DNA of 5,598 nt from Cyclobacteriaceae bacterium (GCA_028289505.1 JANQPK010000233.1:1-5598); one strand, 5' to 3'. Positions 1-5,598 are shown, counted from the first letter of the stretch. The notes: generated by a model not told the origin, from the sequence alone. A program made the numbers and translations.

Positions 1-772
1 CGGATTGCCATATGTTGCCGTAGGAATCAACCGACAGTTCGTAAGGGTTGCGAAAATTCCAGCCAATGGTTTCCAATTGTGAGCCATCAATATTGCATCG
101 AAATGCCATTCCATGTCGATAAGGATTACCAGAATCATTAACCATGTTGCCAGCTTGGTCCACCACCAGTGTACTATCGGGCCGCATCATTTGGTGAATA
201 TCATTACCTGCATTGAAATACAATTTGCCATCAGGACCGAAAATAACAGCGTGAATACCATGATCGTGTTCTATTCCACCCATTCCAGTAAACATCAGCT
301 GCTTCGAATCTGCTTTATCATCTCCATCTGAGTCGGTTAACACAAAAATATCAGGGCTTTTGGAAATGATAACTTTGTTACCCAAGACAGTAATTCCCAA
401 GGCGGCATTTACGTCATGACCCTGGTAGAATACGGTTTGCTTGTCAGCCACCCCATCCAGATCAGTATCTTCCAGAATTAGGATTCTATCACCACCAGGC
501 TTCTCTTCTTTATCAGGATTCAGTGGTAGGCGGTAATTGTATCCTTCACATACCCAGATTCGACCCCGATGATCAACATCAATGTTGGTGGGGTTTACCA
601 ACATGGGTTCGTGAGCAAACAGGCTGGCCTCAAGTCCTTCTGCCACTTGCATTGAATTGAGGCTGTGTTGATGCAGACGTTTTTGATCCTCAGATAGAGC
701 CAATGGATCTGATGGTGGCTGGGAACACCCAAAGATCAGGCAACCGGTAATAATCAAGTTTAGATATTTCAT
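1..772 (-). CDS. Putative membrane-bound dehydrogenase-type beta-propeller lipoprotein, N-terminal part (partial at left edge)
   Basis: The minus-strand frame opens at the ATG at 772 and stays open to the window edge, giving 257 residues with no stop. Residues 1-15 form a short hydrophobic signal ending in IFG-C16, a lipobox followed by SQPPSDP, so the product is probably a lipid-anchored exported protein. C11 also has a lipobox-like context (ITGC) but would leave a signal of only 10 residues. From about residue 42 the text matches what I know of the 'putative membrane-bound dehydrogenase' / PVC-type heme-binding family: a GLEASLFAHEP-like opening, then NPTNIDVDHRGRIWVCEGYNY (58-80 region), which is the first blade of a PQQ-dehydrogenase-like propeller. 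Two Asp-rich loops, EDTDLDGVAD (101-110) and TDSDGDDKAD (146-155), look like calcium-binding loops. H169, H171 and H174 lie in a conserved-looking IEHDHGIHA stretch. Family members often continue into HEAT-like repeats and a CxxCH cytochrome c domain, which would lie outside this window. The substrate is unknown; these proteins are usually linked to carbohydrate oxidation. Family confidence is good, function low. Confidence 0.85.
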   Translation of the reverse strand, partial: MKYLNLIITGCLIFGCSQPPSDPLALSEDQKRLHQHSLNSMQVAEGLEASLFAHEPMLVNPTNIDVDHRGRIWVCEGYNYRLPLNPDKEEKPGGDRILILEDTDLDGVADKQTVFYQGHDVNAALGITVLGNKVIISKSPDIFVLTDSDGDDKADSKQLMFTGMGGIEHDHGIHAVIFGPDGKLYFNAGNDIHQMMRPDSTLVVDQAGNMVNDSGNPYRHGMAFRCNIDGSQLETIGWNFRNPYELSVDSYGNIWQS

Positions 773-823
773 TGGGGAACTTCTCATTTCTATATTGTGA
801 GCTGATTTAATCGAAAGATACAA
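773..823. promoter_or_regulatory. Divergent intergenic region between lipoprotein and dehydrogenase genes
   Basis: These 51 bp separate two divergent start codons (772 minus, 824 plus), so both promoters must lie here or reach into the coding regions. On the minus strand, TATCTTTC (813-820) is one base from the Bacteroidota -7 consensus TAnnTTTG, but no TTG -33 element is found about 20 bp upstream. On the plus strand TATATTGT (791-798) is a poorer match. Neither start has a clear Shine-Dalgarno; the bases before the plus start (GATACAA) are A-rich, as is common in Bacteroidota. The promoter assignment is weak; the divergent layout itself is certain. Confidence 0.35.
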
Positions 824-1783
824 ATGAAAGTACTGATTTCATTAAATATTCCGGAGGTTGGTATTGACATGCTCAAACAAGCTGGCCTGGAGGTAGAGGT
901 ATGGCGTGATGATAAACCACTTAGTAACACAGAACTGGTGGCAAAATGTCAGGGTGTGGAGGCGTTGGTTTCAACCGGCATGAATGCCATTGACAGTACA
1001 TTTTTACACCAGTGCAGTCACTTGAAGATCGTGAGTCAGTTTGGGGCCGGTTACGATAATGTTGATGTAAATACCGCCCGTGAGTTGGGAATACATGTGG
1101 GCAACGCACCTGAAGCCATGAGCGATGCTACTGCCGATATAGCTTTTACGTTGATGTTAGCGGCCTCTAGAAAGATTTGCTATCTCAACAGGTCCATCAT
1201 CGATGGTAAATGGGGACATTTCAGACCACGTGCTAATTTGGGATTGGAGTTGAAAGGAAAAACTCTAGGGGTTTATGGACTGGGTAGGATAGGATTTGAA
1301 ATGGCCAAAAGATGTGCGGGAGCTTACGAAATGCCCGTGATTTACTACAGTCGTTCCCGGAAGCTGGAAGCGGAATCACAGCTAGGAGCGCGCAAAGTGA
1401 GTTTTGAAGAGTTGCTAAGTAACAGTGATGTGCTGTCTGTTCACTGCGCTCTTAACCAGGATACCCGAGACTTATTTAATACCGACGCCTTTAACAAAAT
1501 GAAGTCAACTGCCATTTTTATCAATACCTCCAGGGGCCCTGTTCACCAGCAGGAGGATCTGTACCAGGCATTGGTTTCTGGCAAAATTTGGGGAGCTGGG
1601 CTGGATGTCACCAATCCGGAACCCATGCAGGCTGATAATCCGTTGCTTAACTTGGAAAATGTGGCTATTACACCCCATATTGGATCAGCTACTGTGGAAG
1701 CCCGGGATGAAATGTCCCGATTGGTAGCCCAGAATATTATTCAATACTACCGTGGGGAACGGATAGTAAACTTGGTTAACTGA
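824..1783 (+). CDS. D-2-hydroxyacid dehydrogenase, glyoxylate/hydroxypyruvate reductase (GRHPR/GyaR) type
   Basis: This 319-residue protein has full length for the family and is predicted cytosolic. It should interconvert a 2-keto acid such as glyoxylate or hydroxypyruvate with glycolate or D-glycerate using NAD(P)H. The N-terminal substrate domain carries SQFGAGYDNVD (71-81), and TADIAFTLMLAASRK (103-117) is the family helix before the nucleotide domain. The Rossmann loop is G152-L-G154-R-I-G157. The catalytic triad is R237 (in NTSRGP), E266 (in VTNPEP) and H285 (in PHIGSAT). The stretch GLDVTNPEP followed by NPLL and PHIGSAT closely resembles eukaryotic GRHPR, and the C-terminal LVN resembles archaeal GyaR. 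After the second beta strand the sequence is YYSRSRK (174-180), with no acidic residue where NAD-specific members have Asp; this suggests NADPH is accepted, as inference only. Oddity: the usual RGxVVD after the catalytic Arg is RGPVHQQ here. The start at 824 gives a normal beta-strand N-terminus (MKVLISL). It is probably co-transcribed with the MFS gene 6 bp downstream. The exact substrate cannot be fixed from sequence. Confidence 0.93.
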   Translation: MKVLISLNIPEVGIDMLKQAGLEVEVWRDDKPLSNTELVAKCQGVEALVSTGMNAIDSTFLHQCSHLKIVSQFGAGYDNVDVNTARELGIHVGNAPEAMSDATADIAFTLMLAASRKICYLNRSIIDGKWGHFRPRANLGLELKGKTLGVYGLGRIGFEMAKRCAGAYEMPVIYYSRSRKLEAESQLGARKVSFEELLSNSDVLSVHCALNQDTRDLFNTDAFNKMKSTAIFINTSRGPVHQQEDLYQALVSGKIWGAGLDVTNPEPMQADNPLLNLENVAITPHIGSATVEARDEMSRLVAQNIIQYYRGERIVNLVN

Positions 1784-1789
1784 ACCTCT

Positions 1790-3046
1790 ATGCTTGCTAG
1801 GAACCGTCGTGCCCTAATTATGCTGGCATTGGTGGTGGCGGGTGAAACCATATTCCTGCTACCATTTGTGGTGGCCAGGATTTTTCGTCCCACATTCCTG
1901 GATGTTTTCCAACTTACCAATCTGCAATTGGGTAGTGCCTTTGCACTGTACGGATTTGTAGCCATGATCTCCTACTTTTTGGGTGGACCACTGGCGGATA
2001 AGTATTCTGCCCGAAGATTGATGACTTTGGCATTAATTACTACTTCAGCGGGAGGTATACTATTTGTCACCACTCCATCACTTTTGTGGTTGACCATTTT
2101 ATACGGCATCTGGGGGTTGACCACCATACTGTTATTTTGGGCGGCATTGATTCGCGCTACCAGGGAATGGGGTGGTGCTACTGCTCAAGGAAAGGCTTAC
2201 GGATTACTGGATGGGGGCCGTGGATTGTTTGCAGCGCTTTTAGCATCGATCTCGGTTGGGGTTTTTGCCTGGTTGCTACCTGAAGATAGTAGCTCAGCCA
2301 CCTTAGCGCAAAGATCCAGTGCTCTAAAACAAATAATCTGGATATTCACCGGATTGGTGCTACTAGTGGCCATGCTGGTGTGGTATGTTATTCCTGAGAA
2401 AAGCACGGTGCTGAGTGAAAAGAAAGGCAGGTTGTCTCTCAAGGGCGTTAGGGATTTGTTGAAAAGCCGCTCTATTTGGTATCATGCAATTATTGTAGTT
2501 TGTGCGTACACCGGGTATAAAGCCACAGATGATTTCTCGTTGTTAGCCAGAGACGCTTTTGGTTACCATGATGTAGCTGCGGCCAAGTTAGGTACGGTCT
2601 CATTCTGGGTCAGACCGTTAGCTGCTGTGGGGGCTGGGTTTTTGGCCGACCGCAGTAAAGCTTCTATCATCACCATGATTAGTTTTGGCCTAATGTTTAT
2701 AGGTAGTGCATTTTTGGCAATAGGGGTTTTAGAGGCCAATATGTTTGGAGTACTGATCTTGACTGTGGTTACCACCAGCGTGGGAATTTATGCAGTTCGA
2801 GGTGTATATTTTTCACTTATTGATGAAGCCGGTGTTCCCATGGCAGTAACTGGTAGCGCTGTAGGTTTAGTTTCGGTAATTGGCTTCACACCAGATATTT
2901 TCATGGGCCCGCTGATGGGATATTTAATTGATAGTTCACCCGGGGCGCTGGGTCATCAGCATGTTTTTGGGGTACTTTCTGGATTCGCATTAATCGGTTT
3001 TACCGCAACAGTGCTATTTAGGATGTGTAAACCATTAAAAAATTAA
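1790..3046 (+). CDS. Major facilitator superfamily permease (12 helices, possibly YihN-like)
   Basis: This 418-residue inner-membrane transporter shows about 12 hydrophobic segments (roughly 8-30, 46-64, 77-93, 96-118, 140-162, 181-201, 229-248, 266-284, 293-312, 316-336, 350-377, 392-411), with a charged central loop at about 202-226 (PEKSTVLSEKKGR) between the two six-helix halves. The MFS motif A between helices 2 and 3 is GGPLADKYSARR (65-76), and a second copy in the C half is GFLADRSKAS (283-292). The segment after helix 4 with R122, R125, E126, G134, and D141-G-G-R-G145 recalls E. coli YihN-type and organophosphate/sugar-acid permeases, from memory and with low confidence. The substrate is not readable. 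The gene starts 6 bp after the dehydrogenase stop, implying co-transcription and perhaps translational coupling, so a hydroxy-acid or sugar-acid substrate related to that enzyme is a reasonable guess. M1 is preferred over M11 because starting at M11 would cut into helix 1 and remove the basic RNRR cytoplasmic end. Confidence 0.9.
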   Translation: MLARNRRALIMLALVVAGETIFLLPFVVARIFRPTFLDVFQLTNLQLGSAFALYGFVAMISYFLGGPLADKYSARRLMTLALITTSAGGILFVTTPSLLWLTILYGIWGLTTILLFWAALIRATREWGGATAQGKAYGLLDGGRGLFAALLASISVGVFAWLLPEDSSSATLAQRSSALKQIIWIFTGLVLLVAMLVWYVIPEKSTVLSEKKGRLSLKGVRDLLKSRSIWYHAIIVVCAYTGYKATDDFSLLARDAFGYHDVAAAKLGTVSFWVRPLAAVGAGFLADRSKASIITMISFGLMFIGSAFLAIGVLEANMFGVLILTVVTTSVGIYAVRGVYFSLIDEAGVPMAVTGSAVGLVSVIGFTPDIFMGPLMGYLIDSSPGALGHQHVFGVLSGFALIGFTATVLFRMCKPLKN

Positions 3047-3085
3047 TAACATTGCAAGCTTTTCCAATTCGGACAATCTTCACAA

Positions 3086-3097
3086 TTTTCCGGAAAA
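3086..3097. promoter_or_regulatory. Perfect 12-bp palindrome upstream of the DASS gene
   Basis: TTTTCCGGAAAA is an uninterrupted perfect palindrome in the 60-bp gap between the MFS and DASS genes, ending 9 bp before the ATG at 3107. It could be a dimeric repressor site or influence ribosome access. It lacks a loop and a following T-run, so it is not a good intrinsic terminator. No convincing -7/-33 promoter was found in the same gap. A chance palindrome in AT-rich flanks is possible. Confidence 0.3.
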
Positions 3098-3106
3098 ACT
3101 GTATCA

Positions 3107-4513
3107 ATGGCTGATTCCAGGTTTTATGCTATCAGGCTCTTTATCCGAAAAAAATGGCCGCTGGGTTACAATCTTACCCTCTTTTTGGCGGTAATAGCCT
3201 TGGCTTGGTTGCTGTCATACCTGGCAAAAGGGGAAGGTATAGCGGACCAAACCGCAAATGCCTTGTTCCTTTTGGTGTTGGCAGCAGGGTTATGGATTTC
3301 TGAAGCGATTCCCCCATTTGCAGTAAGCATATTAGTAATTGGTTTTGCCATTTATTTTCTGGATGATAGCCATTGGAGTGTAATATCGGATGACTGGGAG
3401 AAATATCTGGGAACCTGGTCCAGCCCGGTGATCTGGATCCTGCTGGGAGGCTTCTTCCTGGCCATGGGTGCCCAGATTACCCAATTTGACAAAAAGTTTT
3501 CGCGTCTTATTTTAACCAAATTTGGTACCACTCCAAACAGGTTATTACTGGGCTGTATGCTCACCACCGGTTTATTGAGTATGTTCATGTCCAACACTGC
3601 CACCACCTCCATGATGATTGCCATAGTAATTCCCATTATAAAGAAATTGGATCAAGACGATCCTTTTTTAAAGTCTATGTTACTGGGCGTGGCCATCGCT
3701 GCTACTATTGGTGGTATGGGGACTGTGATAGGAAGTCCACCGAACGCCATTGCGCTAGGTATTATACAAAATGCCGGTGTGGAATTCGATTTTTTTTCCT
3801 GGATGATGTTTGGAATGCCCCTGGCTTTGTTTTTAATCTTCCTTAGTTGGCTTTTTCTTATAAGATTTTACAAGACAGAAATCAAATCCCTTACACTCAA
3901 TCAGGAAGATGAAGCGGGTCCTTATCCCAACCGCAATACATTCCGTAACAGATTGTTGGTGGTGATTACCTTTATAGTCACCATTGGGTTATGGATCACT
4001 TCTTCATGGCACAATATACCGGTGGCGGTAGTTTCATTTATTCCAGTGTTGACGCTTACCGTGGGTGGTGTGGTTTATGGAGAAGATATGAGACTTTTGC
4101 CTTGGGATACCCTGATATTGGTCGCCGGTGGATTGACGCTGGGCCTGGTGATTACTGATTCCAATCTAGACCAGTACCTGGTTACTAAGATCCCAGTTTT
4201 CCACAATGTGGTGGTGCTGGCAGCGGTATTGGGGTTTCTTACTTCTCTTTTATCAAATATAATGAGTAATACAGCGGCTGCCAGTATCCTGATTCCTCTG
4301 GGTGCCTCTTTACTACCGGATTACGTACTGGAGATTTCACTGGTGATTGGTCTTTCAGCCTCTACCGCGATGTTCTTGCCGATCTCCACACCACCCAACG
4401 CTATAGCTTTTTCCTATGGGTATTTGCGTCAGGCTGATTTCAGACCAATTGGTATTACCCAGGCATTGATAGGTCCAGCGATTATATTATTAGCGGTAAT
4501 ACTATTAATTTAA
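3107..4513 (+). CDS. DASS/SLC13-family sodium:anion symporter (dicarboxylate, citrate or sulfate type)
   Basis: This 468-residue integral membrane protein has the inverted-repeat design of the divalent anion:Na+ symporter family (VcINDY, SdcS, NaDC/NaCT). Key marks occur twice: SNT at S162-N163-T164 followed by a GSPPNAIALG loop (209-218), and SNT at S387-N388-T389 followed by STPPNAIAFSYG (427-438), the latter being the family signature. These SNT and PPN elements form the hairpin tips that bind Na+ and the substrate carboxylates in known structures. Other family marks are LWISEAIPP (62-70) and PWDTLILVAGGLTLG (332-346). The N-terminus is basic (RLFIRKKW) before helix 1 at about 20-40, and the protein ends directly after its last helix. 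Length is typical. Substrates in the family include succinate, fumarate, malate, citrate and sulfate; the sequence alone does not decide, though the SNT/PPN pattern fits carboxylate carriers. It lies 60 bp after the MFS gene and may share its transcript. An 8-T run at 3790-3797 is inside the gene but the frame is intact. Confidence 0.93.
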   Translation: MADSRFYAIRLFIRKKWPLGYNLTLFLAVIALAWLLSYLAKGEGIADQTANALFLLVLAAGLWISEAIPPFAVSILVIGFAIYFLDDSHWSVISDDWEKYLGTWSSPVIWILLGGFFLAMGAQITQFDKKFSRLILTKFGTTPNRLLLGCMLTTGLLSMFMSNTATTSMMIAIVIPIIKKLDQDDPFLKSMLLGVAIAATIGGMGTVIGSPPNAIALGIIQNAGVEFDFFSWMMFGMPLALFLIFLSWLFLIRFYKTEIKSLTLNQEDEAGPYPNRNTFRNRLLVVITFIVTIGLWITSSWHNIPVAVVSFIPVLTLTVGGVVYGEDMRLLPWDTLILVAGGLTLGLVITDSNLDQYLVTKIPVFHNVVVLAAVLGFLTSLLSNIMSNTAAASILIPLGASLLPDYVLEISLVIGLSASTAMFLPISTPPNAIAFSYGYLRQADFRPIGITQALIGPAIILLAVILLI

Positions 4514-4531
4514 CCTTTCCAGTTATCGGCA

Positions 4532-4545
4532 ATGACTTAGGTCAA
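4532..4545. promoter_or_regulatory. FNR/CRP-like dyad operator upstream of the UspA-family gene
   Basis: ATGACTTAGGTCAA has perfect TGAC/GTCA arms around a TTAG core, the half-site spacing used by FNR/CRP-family regulators (FNR consensus TTGATnnnnATCAA). The right half extends to GTCAA; the left has A instead of T at the outer position, and both arms have C/G where FNR has T/A. The centre is about 90 bp before the UspA-family ATG and about 63-66 bp upstream of a transcription start expected from the possible -7 box at 4591, a distance compatible with class I activation. UspA-family genes are often controlled by oxygen- or redox-responsive regulators of this family. The regulator is not in this window. 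Confidence 0.4.
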
Positions 4546-4563
4546 GTTTTGTGATGATTCCAG

Positions 4564-4598
4564 TTTGTTGTTGAAAATACCGGTAAACATTATCTTGC
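4564..4598 (+). promoter_or_regulatory. Possible promoter for the UspA-family gene
   Basis: TATCTTGC at 4591-4598 partly matches the Bacteroidota -7 element TAnnTTTG, and TTTGTTG at 4564-4570 supplies a TTG about 20 bp upstream as a -33 element. A start of transcription a few bases after 4598 would leave a leader of about 25 nt before the ATG at 4629. A sigma70-like reading (TTGAAA at 4571, TATCTT at 4591) has a poor 14-bp spacer. The preceding 115-bp gap, the longest in the plus-strand cluster, supports a separate promoter here. Confidence 0.3.
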
Positions 4599-4608
4599 AC
4601 ATGATAAT
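4589..4608. repeat. Inverted repeat ATTATC-N8-GATAAT overlapping the putative UspA promoter
   Basis: The 6-bp arms ATTATC (4589-4594) and GATAAT (4603-4608) are exact reverse complements separated by 8 bases, with two further paired positions inside (T4596/A4601, G4597/C4600). The repeat overlaps the possible -7 box and lies 20 bp before the UspA-family ATG. It may be a repressor operator or a weak hairpin at the 5' end of the message. It is AT-rich with no T-run, so it is unlikely to terminate transcription of the DASS gene. Confidence 0.35.
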
Positions 4609-4628
4609 CCCTATTTCAATACCTATTC

Positions 4629-5402
4629 ATGAATAATATCAGGAAAATACTAGTCCCGGTGGATTTCTCCGAAATTTCTGATAACGCTTTGCGCTACATT
4701 TCAGGACTTATCAAAGAGAGCCCCAAAACTGAAGTTTTACTGCTGCACATTGATACTAATGAAGAAGACATCTCGGAGTCTGAGCAGCAAAAACTCGCTC
4801 AACTGGCACAAGCATGGTCTCATTCAATTCCCTCTAGCCAGTATTGGATTGAAAAAGGAAATGTGGTAGACACCATAATGAAGGTTCAGGCAGAACAAAG
4901 AGCGGATATTATCGTCATGGGTACACATGGTTCTCAGGAAGTAGATAAAGAAACCATAACTTCACAGCTGGTACTTGAGGCCGACTGCCCGGTTTTAGTT
5001 ATTCCAGAAAACCTGCAAGGTTTTAACATCAGGAATATCGCCTTGGCACTGGGAGAGAATTCCATTGATAATTCGGGCGGATTACAAACTCTACATGACA
5101 TTGCCAGGGCATTTAATGCAACCGTGCATATCTTGACGGTCAACCGCAATGGAGGTACCCCTTCGGTAAGGCAGGAGAATCAGGAACTGCTGGAGTACTA
5201 CTTGGAGTCTTTGCTGTACTTTCATGCGTTCCCTAGAAACACGGATATAGAAGCAGGAATTTCGGATTATATAAAGGAGCAAGATATTGATATGCTAGCC
5301 ATATTACCCCGGAATCACACTCGGTCCACTACCCCTAGTGAGGGCAGGCTGACCAAGTTGTTGACCATGCATACTAAAGTTCCATTACTGACCATTGATT
5401 AA
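4629..5402 (+). CDS. Tandem-domain universal stress protein (UspA family) with degenerate nucleotide-binding motifs
   Basis: This 257-residue cytosolic protein contains two Usp domains. Domain 1 (about 1-126) starts with IRKILVPVDFSE (4-15), has EVLLLHID (35-42) as its next strand, and ends DIIVMGTHG (93-101) ... DCPVLVIPE (119-127). Domain 2 (about 132-257) starts with NIRNIALALG (133-142), has TVHILTVN (165-172) and ends DMLAILPRN (221-229) ... TKVPLLTID (249-257). ATP-binding Usp proteins carry G-2x-G-9x-G(S/T). Domain 1 keeps G98 and G101, but the distal G-S/T is replaced (ETITSQL, 108-114) and the loop looks shortened. Domain 2 has PRNH in place of the first glycines. Nucleotide binding is therefore doubtful, especially in the second domain. 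Tandem Usp proteins of 250-290 residues with a degenerate C half are common in Bacteroidota. The role is probably stress or starvation tolerance; no partner is evident. The ATG at 4629 immediately precedes the conserved first strand, so the start is sound. It is separated from the DASS gene by a regulated-looking 115-bp gap and converges with the gene at the right edge. Confidence 0.9.
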   Translation: MNNIRKILVPVDFSEISDNALRYISGLIKESPKTEVLLLHIDTNEEDISESEQQKLAQLAQAWSHSIPSSQYWIEKGNVVDTIMKVQAEQRADIIVMGTHGSQEVDKETITSQLVLEADCPVLVIPENLQGFNIRNIALALGENSIDNSGGLQTLHDIARAFNATVHILTVNRNGGTPSVRQENQELLEYYLESLLYFHAFPRNTDIEAGISDYIKEQDIDMLAILPRNHTRSTTPSEGRLTKLLTMHTKVPLLTID

Positions 5403-5446
5403 ATCGACACAAAAGTCCAGGTCACTCACAGTTCATTACTGATAAC

Positions 5447-5598
5447 TCATAACCTCTTATAAGCCACCACGGCCAATACAAGTCCTACTGCTACAATAGC
5501 CATTAGGATCAGTACCCTAAAAAATATACGGTTTACCAGGGCATCAATCCGGTCAAAACTGCGGTCGGTGGTGTTGGTAATAATAGACTCCAAATGGT
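5447..5598 (-). CDS. Unidentified protein, C-terminal 49 residues with a terminal membrane helix (partial at right edge)
   Basis: A minus-strand frame enters from the right edge (first full codon at 5596) and ends with TGA at 5447-5449. The visible 49 residues read HLESIITNTTDRSFDRIDAL, then VNRIFFRVLILMAIVAVGLV, then LAVVAYKRL. The last part (about 25-45) is one hydrophobic helix ending in a basic YKRL tail, so the protein is tail-anchored or ends with its last membrane segment. The preceding part is polar, with hydrophobic residues at L2, I5, F14, I17, L20 and I24 that could form an amphipathic or short coiled-coil helix. The family is not recognisable. The other two minus-strand frames meet stops within about 60 bases of the right edge, while this one stays open throughout with a coherent membrane-helix composition. 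It converges with the UspA-family gene, with 44 bp between the stop codons. Confidence 0.6.
   Translation of the reverse strand, partial: HLESIITNTTDRSFDRIDALVNRIFFRVLILMAIVAVGLVLAVVAYKRL

Noticed and set aside
113..331. Plus-strand open frame of 72 codons
   Set aside because: It lies opposite the lipoprotein gene, whose minus-strand frame is open for all 257 codons and matches a known family; the plus-strand product looks like antisense noise.
2197..2442. Minus-strand open frame of 81 codons
   Set aside because: It is antisense to helices 5-6 and the central loop of the MFS permease; the low-complexity Ser/Asn/Pro-rich product fits a shadow of a membrane protein gene.
3352..3636. Minus-strand open frame of 94 codons
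   Set aside because: It is fully inside the DASS gene, which carries clear family motifs there (including the first SNT); no independent coding signal is seen.
3790..3797. Run of eight T, a possible slippage or frameshift site in the DASS gene
   Set aside because: The frame reads through normally (EFDFFSW) into the second half with intact motifs, so there is no sign of a programmed or erroneous frameshift.
5429..5441. Small hairpin CAGT-TCATT-ACTG between the convergent genes, considered as a terminator
   Set aside because: The stem is only 4 bp, with no G+C-rich core and no T-run on either strand.
1..5598. Search for tRNA, rRNA, CRISPR arrays, insertion sequences and defence genes
   Set aside because: No cloverleaf-like or rRNA text, no regularly spaced direct repeats, no transposase or terminal inverted repeats, and no defence-type domains were seen; nearly all the window is accounted for by ordinary genes.

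Overview
The window is a gene-dense stretch of a bacterial chromosome with moderate G+C. It probably comes from a member of the Bacteroidota, perhaps Cytophagia-like; this is inference from style and not from a marker gene. The reasons are: starts preceded by A-rich sequence with no clear Shine-Dalgarno, a short lipoprotein signal with a GCS lipobox on a beta-propeller dehydrogenase-like protein, and a tandem-domain universal stress protein with a degenerate second half. No RNA gene, mobile element, CRISPR array or recent-transfer signature was seen.

Layout: (1) positions 1-772, minus strand: the N-terminal 257 residues of a predicted lipoprotein of the 'putative membrane-bound dehydrogenase' beta-propeller family, running off the left edge. 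(2) 773-823: a 51-bp divergent intergenic region. (3) Four plus-strand genes: a D-2-hydroxyacid dehydrogenase of glyoxylate/hydroxypyruvate reductase type (824-1783), a 12-helix MFS permease only 6 bp downstream (1790-3046), a DASS/SLC13-type sodium:anion symporter (3107-4513) and a two-domain UspA-family protein (4629-5402). (4) 5447-5598, minus strand: the last 49 residues of an unidentified protein ending in a single membrane helix, convergent with the UspA gene.

The dehydrogenase and MFS gene are almost certainly co-transcribed. The DASS gene follows after 60 bp containing a perfect 12-bp palindrome and may belong to the same unit. The UspA gene has a 115-bp leader with an FNR/CRP-like dyad and a second inverted repeat, so it probably has its own regulated promoter. 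A plausible but unproven reading is uptake (MFS, DASS) and reduction/oxidation (dehydrogenase) of small hydroxy-, keto- or dicarboxylic acids, next to a stress or low-oxygen response gene. All families are known; I saw no clear evidence for an undescribed system. The most useful leads are the operator-like sites and the atypical motifs in the UspA and dehydrogenase proteins.
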